Assembly: GCF_004153455.1 (NCBI RefSeq) | Contig: NZ_SDQE01000021.1 | Span: 1-35,663, forward strand | Reading direction: 5' to 3' | Source: Allopusillimonas ginsengisoli | GTDB lineage: Bacteria; Pseudomonadota; Gammaproteobacteria; Burkholderiales; Burkholderiaceae_B | Length of the DNA stretch: 35,663 nucleotides | Part shown: piece after piece, positions 11,043 to 19,208 of the stretch | Position numbering within the stretch: position 1 is the stretch's first letter | How the letters are laid out: every line of letters starts with the position of its first letter | Position numbers and translations under genes: made by a program | Notes under the pieces: model-generated | Told to the model about the DNA's origin: nothing | Seen by the model: only the letters and a program-made list of their open reading frames with translations | Database searches by the model: none

Positions 11043-12035
11043 TTATGGGTGTTGCGGATGCACGGGCACGATGACGCGGCCTCGTATTTCTCCATTCATC
11101 AATCGCTCGGCAGCGGGTACGACGTCTTGCAGGGAAATGTCATGCACGACGTCGGTGAGCTTGTTGGGGTCCAGATCCTGCGACAACCGCCGCCATGCCT
11201 CCAGCCGATCTTCCTTTGGACACATGACGCTGTCGATGCCGGCCAGCGTAATGCCTCGCAAGATAAACGGGGCCACTGTCGCAGGCAACGACATGCCGGC
11301 AGCCAGACCGCAGGCAGCCACCGTTCCCCGGTACATGAGTGAGGCACAAACATTGGCCAGCACATGCCCGCCCGCCACATCCACCGCGCCGGCCCACCGT
11401 TCTTTTGCGAGCGGCTTGCCCGGTTCTGTGAACTCGGCTCTATCCAACACTTCTTGCGCGCCCAGCGAGCGCAGATAATCCGCTTCGTGAGGGCGCCCCG
11501 TCACGGCGGCAACGTGATAGCCCAGCCTGGCGAGCACAGCAACCGCAACACTTCCTACCCCGCCCGCCGCACCCGTCACGAGCACCGGGCCTTTGTCTGG
11601 TGTTACACCGTGGCGCTCGAGTGCCATCACGCACAACATGGCGGTGTAGCCCGCCGTGCCAAGTCCCATTGCCTGCCGCAGCGTGAACGGCGCCTGCAAG
11701 GGAACCAGCCAGTCGCCATTGACACGCGCCAGCTCGGCCAAACCGCCCCAATGCTTTTCGCCCACGCCCCAGCCATTGAGCACGACCTTGTCGCCCGGTT
11801 TGTAGGCGGCATCATCCGACTGCTCGACCACGCCCGAAAAGTCGATCCCCGGCACCATGGGAAAGCTGCGCACGACGGGCGACTTGCCTGTGATCGCCAG
11901 CGCATCTTTGTAATTCAGCGTGGAATAAGCCACCCGTACCGTCACGTTGCCGGCCGGCAAGGCGGTCTCGTCCAATCGCTCGAGACTGGCCTTTTGCTGC
12001 GTGTCGTCTTTATTTATCAGAATTGCCTGAAACAC
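11043..12035 (-). CDS. acuI: Acrylyl-CoA reductase (NADPH), AcuI/YhdH-type MDR oxidoreductase
   Basis: AcuI reduces toxic acrylyl-CoA to propionyl-CoA with NADPH. The product is a zinc-free medium-chain dehydrogenase. Visible motifs are [15 protein letters not shown] near the N-terminus, [22 protein letters not shown] and the nucleotide-binding [15 protein letters not shown]. The frame is open to an ATG at 12050, but the bases just inside it (GGAGGAG) look like a Shine-Dalgarno sequence for the GTG at 12035. That start gives MFQAILIN, as is usual for the family, and 330 residues. It follows the TetR gene by 25 bp, the same acuR-acuI order known from Rhodobacter. No DMSP lyase gene is in the window, so the acrylyl-CoA could come from other sources. 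Confidence 0.9.
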   Translation of the reverse strand: MFQAILINKDDTQQKASLERLDETALPAGNVTVRVAYSTLNYKDALAITGKSPVVRSFPMVPGIDFSGVVEQSDDAAYKPGDKVVLNGWGVGEKHWGGLAELARVNGDWLVPLQAPFTLRQAMGLGTAGYTAMLCVMALERHGVTPDKGPVLVTGAAGGVGSVAVAVLARLGYHVAAVTGRPHEADYLRSLGAQEVLDRAEFTEPGKPLAKERWAGAVDVAGGHVLANVCASLMYRGTVAACGLAAGMSLPATVAPFILRGITLAGIDSVMCPKEDRLEAWRRLSQDLDPNKLTDVVHDISLQDVVPAAERLMNGEIRGRVIVPVHPQHP

Positions 12036-12060
12036 GAGTTTCTCCTCCATGCGTGAATGT

Positions 12061-12744
12061 TCAAACTGACGATGCTGGTCGCCGATGGGAATGCGCGCTT
12101 AACGCTGAAAAGAACCCATCGGCAAAAGTATCCAGCGGCTCGGCACTATGTTCGAGCTTGGCGCGCAAGACCGCGCCTTCCCATCCGATCCAGAAAAACG
12201 CCGCCAGTCGCTCGCAGTCGGCATCGCCGGCAAGGTATTGCTCCTGCTGGGCTTGGCGCAAACAGCGCGCCGTCCGCATTTGCCAATCGGCAAGCACCGC
12301 GACCAGCTGCGCGCGAAATGGCTCAGGCAAGGCACCCATTTCCTGCCCCAGATTGCCAACCAGGCATCCTCGCCGGAATCCATGCCGGGCCATTCCTTCC
12401 TTGGCGTCTTCGATGAAATCTTTCAAGCGCTGCAACGGCGCGCGCGCCTCGTTGGTCAACCAATGATCCAGCTTGCGGGCGAAGTAGTCGGCATACGCGT
12501 CGATCAGGGCATGACCAAACGCGGCCTTGCTCTCGAAGTAATAGTAGAAAGAGCCTTTAGGCACACTGACCGAGCTCAGAATCTCATCAAGCCCAACGGA
12601 TGAATATCCCTTCTCCGTGAGGATGGCGACACCCGCTCTGATGAGACTGGCGCGCGTCTCGCCGTGACTGGCCTCGTTCTTTGGGGGCCGCCCACGCGCG
12701 CGGGTGGCCGGCGATGCGCGCTTGCTGGGTTCTGATGGTTTCAT
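12061..12744 (-). CDS. acuR: TetR-family regulator, probable AcuR
   Basis: The product is a 227-residue one-component repressor. A basic N-terminal tail ([20 protein letters not shown]) precedes the TetR helix-turn-helix at about 30-75, with [20 protein letters not shown]. The C-terminal ligand domain contains [12 protein letters not shown] and [17 protein letters not shown]. The frame is open to a TTG at 12750. The ATG at 12744 is chosen because AAGAGGG lies at proper spacing. It directly precedes acuI, and AcuR of Rhodobacter represses acuR-acuI and responds to acrylate. Identity as AcuR rests on this pairing and on family resemblance. Confidence 0.82.
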   Translation of the reverse strand: MKPSEPSKRASPATRARGRPPKNEASHGETRASLIRAGVAILTEKGYSSVGLDEILSSVSVPKGSFYYYFESKAAFGHALIDAYADYFARKLDHWLTNEARAPLQRLKDFIEDAKEGMARHGFRRGCLVGNLGQEMGALPEPFRAQLVAVLADWQMRTARCLRQAQQEQYLAGDADCERLAAFFWIGWEGAVLRAKLEHSAEPLDTFADGFFSALSAHSHRRPASSV

Positions 12745-12836
12745 CGACAAGCCCTCTTAGGTTATTCACTGGAGATCCTGCCAGCCCACGGCCAGTCAGT
12801 ATCGCGGTCATATTCTGCGCAGGCTTGTTTATATAT

Positions 12837-12851
12837 TAGACCGATCGTCTA
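12837..12851. promoter_or_regulatory. Candidate AcuR operator
   Basis: TAGACCGATCGTCTA is an imperfect inverted repeat with TAGAC-type arms, similar to NemR/AcuR-type TetR operators. On the minus strand it is followed at once by AT-rich TAATATATAA, which could be the -10 region of the acuR promoter. It lies about 90 bp upstream of the acuR start, so the repressor would block its own operon. Confidence 0.55.
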
Positions 12852-12889
12852 TAAAAATCCAGCAAGAACGTGCAAGCTGAACCTTTTTC

Positions 12890-13366
12890 TCAGGGGCCCT
12901 CACTCTCGATCACCTGGGCCGCCAAACGCAACACTTCCTGAACCCCAGAGCTCGTCACCAGTGAGGGGCTGTCGATCTCATCCAGACTGAACCATCGCGC
13001 CTCAAGGGCATCATCCCCGGCGACAGGTTCGCCGGCAATCCAGCGGCACAAGACGGCGATGAGCACAAACTGCTGCCGCAAATGCCCCTCATCAGAACGA
13101 TCAAAGACATCGATCGCCGTAAAGCTGCGGCGCGCTTGGGCACGTACAGCGGTTTCTTCAAAGAGCTCTCTTTCAGCCGCGGTATTCACCGTTTCGCCTA
13201 TGTTCATCTTCCCGCCAGGAAAACCCCAGTACCCCGCATCGGGCGGATTGGCACGACGTACGAGCAACACCTGATGACCCCTGAGAACCACCGAGATGGT
13301 TGCGGGAACCGGGCGCCGGACCAGGCTTTTTTGCGCAGGATCCGCAGGTTGCTGCGTTTCAGGCAT
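12890..13366 (-). CDS. Nudix hydrolase
   Basis: The 158-residue product is a Nudix-fold hydrolase that would cleave a nucleoside diphosphate linked to another group; the substrate is unknown. The Nudix box is clear at about residues 51-73 (GGKMNIGE, then RELFEETAV), with the catalytic RE and EE pairs in place. The usual glycine near its end is alanine. NPPDAGYWGFPGG before the box resembles ADP-ribose or ADP-sugar pyrophosphatases. Its start overlaps the end of the sigma-54 activator gene by 8 bp, so the two are probably co-transcribed. Confidence 0.88.
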   Translation of the reverse strand: MPETQQPADPAQKSLVRRPVPATISVVLRGHQVLLVRRANPPDAGYWGFPGGKMNIGETVNTAAERELFEETAVRAQARRSFTAIDVFDRSDEGHLRQQFVLIAVLCRWIAGEPVAGDDALEARWFSLDEIDSPSLVTSSGVQEVLRLAAQVIESEGP

Positions 13367-15389
13367 CCAGTTTCCTGCCTCCCGCGCCGATGTGCCGATA
13401 CAAGGTGCTTCGATGCACGCCCAGTTCGCGCGCGGCGCGGCTCATATTGCCGCCGCAGGCAGCCAAGGTGCTCTGCATCAGGTGCAGCGTCAGGGATTTA
13501 AGAGGCTGCTGCCCCTCGCTTGTCCTGGCGCGGGCGGAATGTTCTGCCTGCATGCAGACGTCTTCGATGACCTGAAAACCCGGCGGCAGGCCGCTCTCGC
13601 CCGTAACCGTGATATCCCGAAGTGATGGCCCTTTGCCAAGACTGGATTCATCGTCATGGCGGACCATGGGCCAGCGGATCTCCGCCGGCAACATCTCCAT
13701 ATCCACCCTGCCGGACGGTTTTCCCAGTATGTGCAGCGTTTTCAGCAGGGCGACCAGTTGCCTGTAATTGCCGGGCCAATCATAGGCGAGCAGCGCCTCT
13801 TCGATATCGGGCGGAAGCGTCAGCGTAGCCGTCTCGGCTGCCCATAATGTACGCACGAGTTCACGCTTGTCTGTGCGCATGCGCAACGGCGCGAGCCGCA
13901 CCGTATATTCGGCGATGCGGAAATACAGATCGGCACGCATCGCGGTATCGCTTGTCTCGGGCGACAGGCAGCGATGCGTGGCGCAGACTAGCGCGAAATC
14001 CACCGGAACCGCACGGCCACCCCCCAAAGGGGAAACTTCCCGCGTTTGCAGCACACGCAATAGCCTGGCCTGCAAGTGCGATGGCATGTCGCCGATCTCA
14101 TCGAGAAAAAGCACGCCGCCATGAGCCTGCCGCAGCAAGCCCTTGCTGCCCTGCTTGCGGGCACCCGTGAACGCCCCGTCTTCATAGCCAAACAGCTCCG
14201 ACTCTATCAGGCTTTCCGGCAGCGCCGCACAATTGACGGCGACAAAAGGCTGATCAGCCCGTTGGCTGCGGGCATGCAACTGGCGCGCGAACACCTCTTT
14301 CCCCACACCCGTTTCCCCTTGCAGCAAAATGGCGACGCCCGCATCGCACAATCGCACGGCGCGAGCGAGCGCGTTCAGCGTGGATGCATCATAGGCCGGG
14401 CGGGGCAAGGGCTTTTGTGTGGCGGGCGGCGAGTGGTGCAGGGCAGACTGCGGGATGTCATCCGCAAAGGCCCCGGGGGAACGGGACATCGTTGCCGCGC
14501 AACGCGCGGGCTGCTGCAACGCGACATAAAATTGCTGCCCCGCATGGGTACGCAACACGCCGTGCCCGATCTCTGACCTGTGATCAAACAAATCATCATA
14601 GCGGTAGACGCCCAGGGCAACATCATCGAGGGACAACAAGGCTCGCGCCCGCCGGTTGGCGCCCACCACGATGCCGTCACGCAAGGCGAGGATGCCTTCC
14701 TGCGGCGTATCACGCTGTGCCACATCGGTATACAGGCGCAGCAAGGAGCAATCGGCAAACGCACCGACAAACAGGCTGCGCTCGATCTGCGCGGCCGCGA
14801 GCGCAATCAGGCCCATGGCATGGTGATGGTCATGCCCCGCATCGCCAGACAGATCCAGAATGCCTTGTGTTTTGCCCGAGGGATCGATGATGGGTATGGC
14901 GGCGCAAGTGAGGATGCGATTTGGCGCAAAGTAATGTTCTTCTCCGTGAACCACGATGGGCTGCCCTTCCACCAACGCCGTACCGATGGCATTGGTGCCC
15001 GCGGCGCCTTCATCCCAGGGCGCTCCTGGCATCAGCGCAACGCGGGAGGCTCGGCTGGCGAAATCGCTCGCGCCGACGCTGTCCAGCACCAGGCCATTGG
15101 CGTCGGCCAGAATAATCAGGCTGCCTGTCCGCCGTGCCTCGCGATGCAGCAAGGCAAGCGTGGGGCGGCTCAAGCGGCGCAATCGCTCGTGGCGCGCGCG
15201 CAAATCCATCAGTTCGGCGTGTGTCATGGGCTCTTGTCGGCGCGTGCCATGCATCTCGTGGCCAAGCTCGGCGCAACGGCGCCAGGATCTTAGGATAGGT
15301 TCGGCAACCATGCCGCTCGGTACCGCGCCCTGCTCGCTGAACAGCCTGCGTGCATGGGCCAGCGCGTGACGACGGGACTCGATCATCAT
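13359..15389 (-). CDS. Sigma-54-dependent transcriptional activator, AcoR-like
   Basis: The 676-residue product is an enhancer-binding protein that drives sigma-54 promoters. The N-terminal half holds a GAF-type sensor (about 85-210, with AGTNAIGTALVEGQPIVVHG and IPIIDPSGKTQGILDLS). The central AAA+ domain has Walker A GETGVGKE (358-365), the sigma-54 contact loop GAFTGA (405-410) and Walker B VLFLDEIGD. The C-terminal Fis-type helix-turn-helix is NMSRAARELGVHRSTLYRHI. The frame is open upstream, but the ATG at 15389 has AAGGAGA at good spacing. It is divergent from an aldehyde dehydrogenase preceded by a sigma-54 promoter, so it most likely activates that gene in response to an aldehyde, alcohol or acetoin-type effector. 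Confidence 0.92.
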   Translation of the reverse strand: MMIESRRHALAHARRLFSEQGAVPSGMVAEPILRSWRRCAELGHEMHGTRRQEPMTHAELMDLRARHERLRRLSRPTLALLHREARRTGSLIILADANGLVLDSVGASDFASRASRVALMPGAPWDEGAAGTNAIGTALVEGQPIVVHGEEHYFAPNRILTCAAIPIIDPSGKTQGILDLSGDAGHDHHHAMGLIALAAAQIERSLFVGAFADCSLLRLYTDVAQRDTPQEGILALRDGIVVGANRRARALLSLDDVALGVYRYDDLFDHRSEIGHGVLRTHAGQQFYVALQQPARCAATMSRSPGAFADDIPQSALHHSPPATQKPLPRPAYDASTLNALARAVRLCDAGVAILLQGETGVGKEVFARQLHARSQRADQPFVAVNCAALPESLIESELFGYEDGAFTGARKQGSKGLLRQAHGGVLFLDEIGDMPSHLQARLLRVLQTREVSPLGGGRAVPVDFALVCATHRCLSPETSDTAMRADLYFRIAEYTVRLAPLRMRTDKRELVRTLWAAETATLTLPPDIEEALLAYDWPGNYRQLVALLKTLHILGKPSGRVDMEMLPAEIRWPMVRHDDESSLGKGPSLRDITVTGESGLPPGFQVIEDVCMQAEHSARARTSEGQQPLKSLTLHLMQSTLAACGGNMSRAARELGVHRSTLYRHIGAGGRKLDA

Positions 15390-15413
15390 GGAATGTCTCC
15401 TTGAGTGGCGTTC

Positions 15414-15484
15414 TGCGACACCTGTTCCTTCTGGGTGTCGCAAAAAGCAACACTTCGGCGTTAGTCGCGACAGATTCGGCGACA
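15414..15484. promoter_or_regulatory. Upstream activator sites for the sigma-54 activator
   Basis: Four GCGACA half-sites lie in the divergent spacer: 15415-15420, 15436-15441 (inverted, TGTCGC), 15467-15472 and 15479-15484. The first two form a perfect inverted repeat, TGCGACACC and GGTGTCGCA with an 11-bp gap (15414-15442). They lie about 75-145 bp upstream of the -24/-12 element, a typical enhancer distance. Confidence 0.65.
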
Positions 15485-15559
15485 CCTGCACATCGAAAGT
15501 TCATTCACTTTCGCATGCAAATGGCCCGCTTGTCCAGCCTTGGCGCGAGGTGTCAAAAC

Positions 15560-15575
15560 TGGCATAGCGATTGCT
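15560..15575 (+). promoter_or_regulatory. Sigma-54 (-24/-12) promoter of the aldehyde dehydrogenase
   Basis: TGGCATAGCGATTGCT matches the sigma-54 consensus, with GG at -24 and GC at -12 ten bases apart. Transcription would start near 15587, about 46 nt before the aldehyde dehydrogenase ATG. The divergently encoded GAFTGA-type activator fits this assignment. Confidence 0.8.
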
Positions 15576-15632
15576 TGAATTAACCATAGGCGGATAACGC
15601 CACGACCACCCACATATTCAGGAGACCGCACT

Positions 15633-17162
15633 ATGGATACCGCAACCCGCATCGCCCCGGATACCTACGGCACCACAATAGATATCAAGACTGAGTATGG
15701 CAACTTCATTGGCGGCGACTGGCATGCGCCGGTCGAAGGCGAATACTTTGACAACATCACGCCAGTCACCGGACAGGTGCTGACCCGCCATGCGCGATCC
15801 GGCGCCAAAGACATTGAAAAGGCGCTGGATGCCGCGCACAAGGCTGCACCCCAGTGGGGCGCAACGGCGCCAGCGGAACGCGCGCGCATGCTGTTCAAGA
15901 TCGCGGATGCGATCGAAGCCAATCTCGAGATGCTGGCCACCATTGAAACCTGGGATAACGGCAAGCCCATACGCGAAACCCGCGCGGCCGACATCCCTTT
16001 GGCGGCTGATCATTTCCGTTATTTTGCATCCGCAATCCGTTCCCAGGAAGGCAGTCTTTCGGAGATCGATGCCGACACGGTTGCTTATCATTTTCACGAG
16101 CCGCTAGGTGTCGTCGGGCAGATCATCCCCTGGAACTTTCCCATTTTGATGGCTGCGTGGAAACTCGCTCCCGCGCTGGCCGCCGGCAACTGCGTCGTGC
16201 TCAAGCCAGCCGAGCAAACGCCGCTGGGAATTCTCAAGTTTGCGGAACTCGTTGCCGACATTCTGCCCGCAGGTGTACTCAATATCGTCACCGGGTTTGG
16301 TGTAGAGGCCGGCAAGCCACTGGCATCGAACAAGCGCATCGCCAAAATCGCCTTCACCGGCGAAACCACGACGGGCCGGCTCATCATGCAGTACGCGTCC
16401 CAGAATATCATTCCCGTGACGCTGGAGCTGGGCGGCAAGTCACCCAATATTTTCTTCGAGGATGTCGCCGCGCAGGACGATGATTTTTTCGACAAAGCCA
16501 TAGAAGGCTTTGTGATGTTCGCGCTGAACCAGGGCGAAGTCTGCACATGCCCGAGCCGTGCGCTCATCCAGGAATCCATCTACGACCGCTTTATGGAACG
16601 CGCACTCAAACGCGTGGAAGCAATCAAGCAAGGCAACCCGCTGGACGCCGACACGATGATGGGTGCGCAAGCCTCCAGCGAGCAGATGGAAAAAATCCTG
16701 TCCTATCTTGATATTGGCCGTCAGGAAGGCGCTGACGTACTGACCGGCGGCGCCAGGGCCACCCTGGAGGGCGGGCTCAAGGACGGCTACTACGTTCAGC
16801 CCACCGTCTTCAAAGGCCATAATCGCATGCGCGTGTTCCAGGAGGAGATCTTCGGCCCGGTCGTGGCCGTCACGACCTTCAAGGATGCCGACGACGCGCT
16901 GTCCATCGCCAACGACACGCTGTACGGCCTGGGCTCGGGCGTCTGGTCGCGTGATGCCAATACGTGCTACCGCATGGGACGCGCCATCAAAGCGGGCCGT
17001 GTATGGACGAACTGCTACCATGCCTATCCGGCGCATGCGGCGTTCGGGGGCTACAAGCAGTCTGGCATAGGCCGCGAAACCCACAAGATGATGCTTGATC
17101 ATTATCAGCAGACCAAGAACATGCTGGTGAGCTACAGCCCCAAGAAGCTGGGTTTCTTCTGA
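15633..17162 (+). CDS. NAD(P)-dependent aldehyde dehydrogenase (AcoD/ExaC/AldB type)
   Basis: The 509-residue cytoplasmic enzyme oxidises aldehydes, probably acetaldehyde, to the acid. The nucleotide-binding part includes [15 protein letters not shown] and [11 protein letters not shown]. The catalytic base is Glu265 ([10 protein letters not shown]) and the nucleophile Cys304 ([11 protein letters not shown]). The NQGEVCTC form and the C-terminal [23 protein letters not shown] are typical of the AcoD/ExaC/AldB group used in ethanol and acetoin catabolism. The ATG follows AGGAGA. It is controlled by the sigma-54 promoter just upstream and is followed by a DUF779 gene, a common partner of this group. 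The choice between the three gene names cannot be made from sequence alone. Confidence 0.92.
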   Translation: MDTATRIAPDTYGTTIDIKTEYGNFIGGDWHAPVEGEYFDNITPVTGQVLTRHARSGAKDIEKALDAAHKAAPQWGATAPAERARMLFKIADAIEANLEMLATIETWDNGKPIRETRAADIPLAADHFRYFASAIRSQEGSLSEIDADTVAYHFHEPLGVVGQIIPWNFPILMAAWKLAPALAAGNCVVLKPAEQTPLGILKFAELVADILPAGVLNIVTGFGVEAGKPLASNKRIAKIAFTGETTTGRLIMQYASQNIIPVTLELGGKSPNIFFEDVAAQDDDFFDKAIEGFVMFALNQGEVCTCPSRALIQESIYDRFMERALKRVEAIKQGNPLDADTMMGAQASSEQMEKILSYLDIGRQEGADVLTGGARATLEGGLKDGYYVQPTVFKGHNRMRVFQEEIFGPVVAVTTFKDADDALSIANDTLYGLGSGVWSRDANTCYRMGRAIKAGRVWTNCYHAYPAHAAFGGYKQSGIGRETHKMMLDHYQQTKNMLVSYSPKKLGFF

Positions 17163-17190
17163 CATCAGGCCCCTGAATCGTCACCCTTCT

Positions 17191-17218
17191 CCTGGGCCTG
17201 TCCAGCGACAGGCCCAGG
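17191..17218. terminator. Strong intercistronic hairpin
   Basis: CCTGGGCCTGTC pairs perfectly with GACAGGCCCAGG around a 4-base loop, a 12-bp GC-rich stem. It lies between the aldehyde dehydrogenase stop and the DUF779 start and has no T-tract. It may stabilise the upstream mRNA or reduce read-through rather than stop transcription fully. Confidence 0.5.
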
Positions 17219-17247
17219 CGTATACATGCCCGGGGAGGTGTTCCACC

Positions 17248-17658
17248 ATGACTGTTATCGCCCGTGTTGTCGCCACGCCCGAAGCGCTCGATCTCATTGC
17301 CACCTTGCGCGCGCGCCATGGCCCCTTGATGTTCCATCAGTCGGGAGGCTGTTGCGACGGCAGCGCCCCGATGTGCTATCCCCTGGGGGAGTTTTCGGTG
17401 GGCAGCAGTGATGTACTGCTGGGAGAGCTGGACGGCTGCCCTTTCTACATGAGCGAATCGCAATTCGAGTACTGGGAACACACCCAGCTGATCATCGATG
17501 CCGTACCTGGCAGGGGCGGTGCGTTTTCGCTCGACAGCGCAGAAGGCCGGCGCTTTCTGTTGCGTTCCAGGCTGTACGACGATGAAGAATGGGCCAACGT
17601 TGCGCCGGTGAGCCGAGGCGACGACACGCCGCGCGACGCCAAGCCGCTTCCTTCATAG
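17248..17658 (+). CDS. DUF779 family protein
   Basis: The 136-residue product is a small conserved protein of unknown function. The N-terminal part contains the cysteine-rich HQSGGCCDGSAPMC (about 30-43), the family hallmark, which could bind a metal or act in redox chemistry. The rest has ELDGCPFYMSESQFEYWEHTQ and GRGGAFSLDSAEGRRFLLRSR. The ATG follows GGGGAGG. It lies 85 bp after the aldehyde dehydrogenase, and DUF779 genes are often found beside this dehydrogenase type, so it probably assists or regulates aldehyde metabolism. That role is inferred from context only. Confidence 0.85.
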   Translation: MTVIARVVATPEALDLIATLRARHGPLMFHQSGGCCDGSAPMCYPLGEFSVGSSDVLLGELDGCPFYMSESQFEYWEHTQLIIDAVPGRGGAFSLDSAEGRRFLLRSRLYDDEEWANVAPVSRGDDTPRDAKPLPS

Positions 17659-17665
17659 GAACATA

Positions 17666-18610
17666 TCAATGCTGCGATGCGCCGGCGCCCGTCTCATCGC
17701 GGGCGCCTGTTCCGCTGGCTTCGTTGTTGAGCAATTCGATAAAACGCTGTGCACCCAGGCCCAGCGGTTTGTCCTTGAGCCACACAACGTCCACCCACAG
17801 GCGTAGCTGATTGCTGATGTTTTCGAACTCGATTTCCTTCAGCGCACCAGCCTGCGTCAAAGGCTCGATCAGCGAGCGTGGCAAATATGCCCAACCCACC
17901 CCCGCCTGCACCAGGCTCAAGGTAGCCAAATGACTGTCAGTGCGCCATATCTGGCGCGCCACCAATGTACGCGCGTCGTAGGCTTCGGTTTCCCGGCTCG
18001 TCACCGCAACCTGCCGTATCGTCAGCAAGTCTTCATGGCGCAACTTCCCGTGGCCTCGGGCGAGGGCGGGATGGTTGGGGGCTATCACGGCCACCAGCAA
18101 CTCTTTGCTGACTTCCAGAAACGCTTCGCGTTCATCCGTGCCAGGCCTTTCAAACACCAGCGCCAATTGCGCGCAGCCCTCGTACAGCATGCGCATGGCG
18201 TCGGTTTGCGGCGCCGATAACACCTCGACATCCAGATAGGGAAATGTTTCGGCGAGCGTCGCCAAGGGACCGCTCCAGGGCGCTGAAAGCAATTCTGGCG
18301 CTATGGCGATGGTGAGCGTGCGCTCCAGGCCCTGGTGCAAGGCCAGGGCGTGCGCATGCAATTGACGCAGTTGGCCAGCCAGTTGCCGTGCCTGGGGTTC
18401 CAGCGCACGCGCAACATCGGTAGGACGCGGCTCACGCGCACTTCGATCAAAGAGAAGCAGATCCAGTTCCGCCTCTAGCTGGGCAATGACCATGCTCACG
18501 GCGGAAGGCACGCGCCCGAGTGAGCGCGCCGCAGCCGAAAAGGAGCCATGATCCAACACCGCCAGAAACACGCGTACATTGTCACTGGTAAAAGCCATGT
18601 TGTCTTTCAT
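17666..18610 (-). CDS. LysR-family transcriptional regulator
   Basis: The 314-residue product has the LysR N-terminal winged helix (about 6-65, with NVRVFLAVLDHGSFSAAARS and PSAVSMVIAQLE). A periplasmic-binding-like effector domain follows (about 95-290). It is divergent from a PACE efflux gene, the same arrangement as AceR-AceI of Acinetobacter, where the LysR protein activates the pump in response to its substrate. The ATG at 18610 is used; an in-frame ATG at 18598 is possible. It converges with the DUF779 gene, 7 bp apart. A palindromic site lies between it and the PACE gene. Confidence 0.92.
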   Translation of the reverse strand: MKDNMAFTSDNVRVFLAVLDHGSFSAAARSLGRVPSAVSMVIAQLEAELDLLLFDRSAREPRPTDVARALEPQARQLAGQLRQLHAHALALHQGLERTLTIAIAPELLSAPWSGPLATLAETFPYLDVEVLSAPQTDAMRMLYEGCAQLALVFERPGTDEREAFLEVSKELLVAVIAPNHPALARGHGKLRHEDLLTIRQVAVTSRETEAYDARTLVARQIWRTDSHLATLSLVQAGVGWAYLPRSLIEPLTQAGALKEIEFENISNQLRLWVDVVWLKDKPLGLGAQRFIELLNNEASGTGARDETGAGASQH

Positions 18611-18645
18611 GCCCGCGCCTCGTGAAATAGGGGAAACGATTAATC

Positions 18646-18662
18646 TATCAGAATTTCTGATA
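18646..18662. promoter_or_regulatory. LysR-type operator between regulator and PACE gene
   Basis: TATCAGAATTTCTGATA is a perfect 17-bp palindrome with the T-N11-A form typical of LysR sites. A further half-site, ATCAGAA, lies at 18679-18685 closer to the PACE promoter. A strong recognition site plus a weaker activation half-site is the usual LysR layout. Confidence 0.75.
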
Positions 18663-18708
18663 TTTACTGACTTTTTTCATCAGAAATTAGGAAATAGAAT
18701 AGCTCCCG

Positions 18709-18736
18709 TTGCCATGCGTGATCTTGTTTTTATAAA
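18709..18736 (+). promoter_or_regulatory. PACE gene promoter
   Basis: TTGCCA (18709-18714) and TATAAA (18731-18736) with a 16-bp spacer each match the sigma-70 consensus in five of six bases. The start point would be near 18743. The LysR half-site ends 23 bp upstream of the -35 element, suited to activation. Confidence 0.65.
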
Positions 18737-18776
18737 CAGGCCGCTTATGGCTTTTCGTTTTTCTGGAATGACATCC

Positions 18777-19208
18777 ATGCAGGGCATCAAACGCAAACTG
18801 GTCTACGTCTCTTTTTATGAGCTGATCGCCATCTTCATCACCAGCATCGCGCTTTCGCTGCTGTCCAGGCACGGACTGGCTCACGCGTCGGTCGCCGCCG
18901 TCACGTCCTCGGCCATCGCCGTGGCGTGGAACCTGGTCTACAACGCGCTGTTCGAGCATTGGGAAGCCAGGCAAACGAAACGCGGCCGCAGCCTGCTGCG
19001 GCGCGTCGCTCACGCCATCGGGTTCGAAGGTGGCCTGGTTGCCATGCTGGTACCGTTGTTCGCATGGTGGCTGCAGATTTCGCTATGGGATGCGTTTGTG
19101 CTCGACCTGGGCCTGATCGTCTTCTTCCTGCTCTACACCTTTGTGTTCAACCTGATGTTCGATCGCATATTCGGGCTGCCTGCGTCCGCCCTGCAGGAAT
19201 CCGCGTAG
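18777..19208 (+). CDS. PACE-family multidrug/biocide efflux protein
   Basis: PACE (AceI-like) proteins are small four-helix inner-membrane exporters of biocides such as chlorhexidine, and probably of polyamines. The 143-residue product has four hydrophobic segments (about 8-28, 36-56, 80-100, 106-126). It has the duplicated family pattern: KRKLVYVSFYELIAI and WNLVYNALFEHWE in the first half, RVAHAIGFEGGLVAM and FVFNLMFDRIF in the second. The frame is open much further upstream, but the promoter near 18743 rules out early starts. The ATG at 18777 gives the usual MQGIKRKL beginning; 18768 is an alternative. Its last 76 bp overlap the end of the convergent dadA-like gene. Confidence 0.9.
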   Translation: MQGIKRKLVYVSFYELIAIFITSIALSLLSRHGLAHASVAAVTSSAIAVAWNLVYNALFEHWEARQTKRGRSLLRRVAHAIGFEGGLVAMLVPLFAWWLQISLWDAFVLDLGLIVFFLLYTFVFNLMFDRIFGLPASALQESA

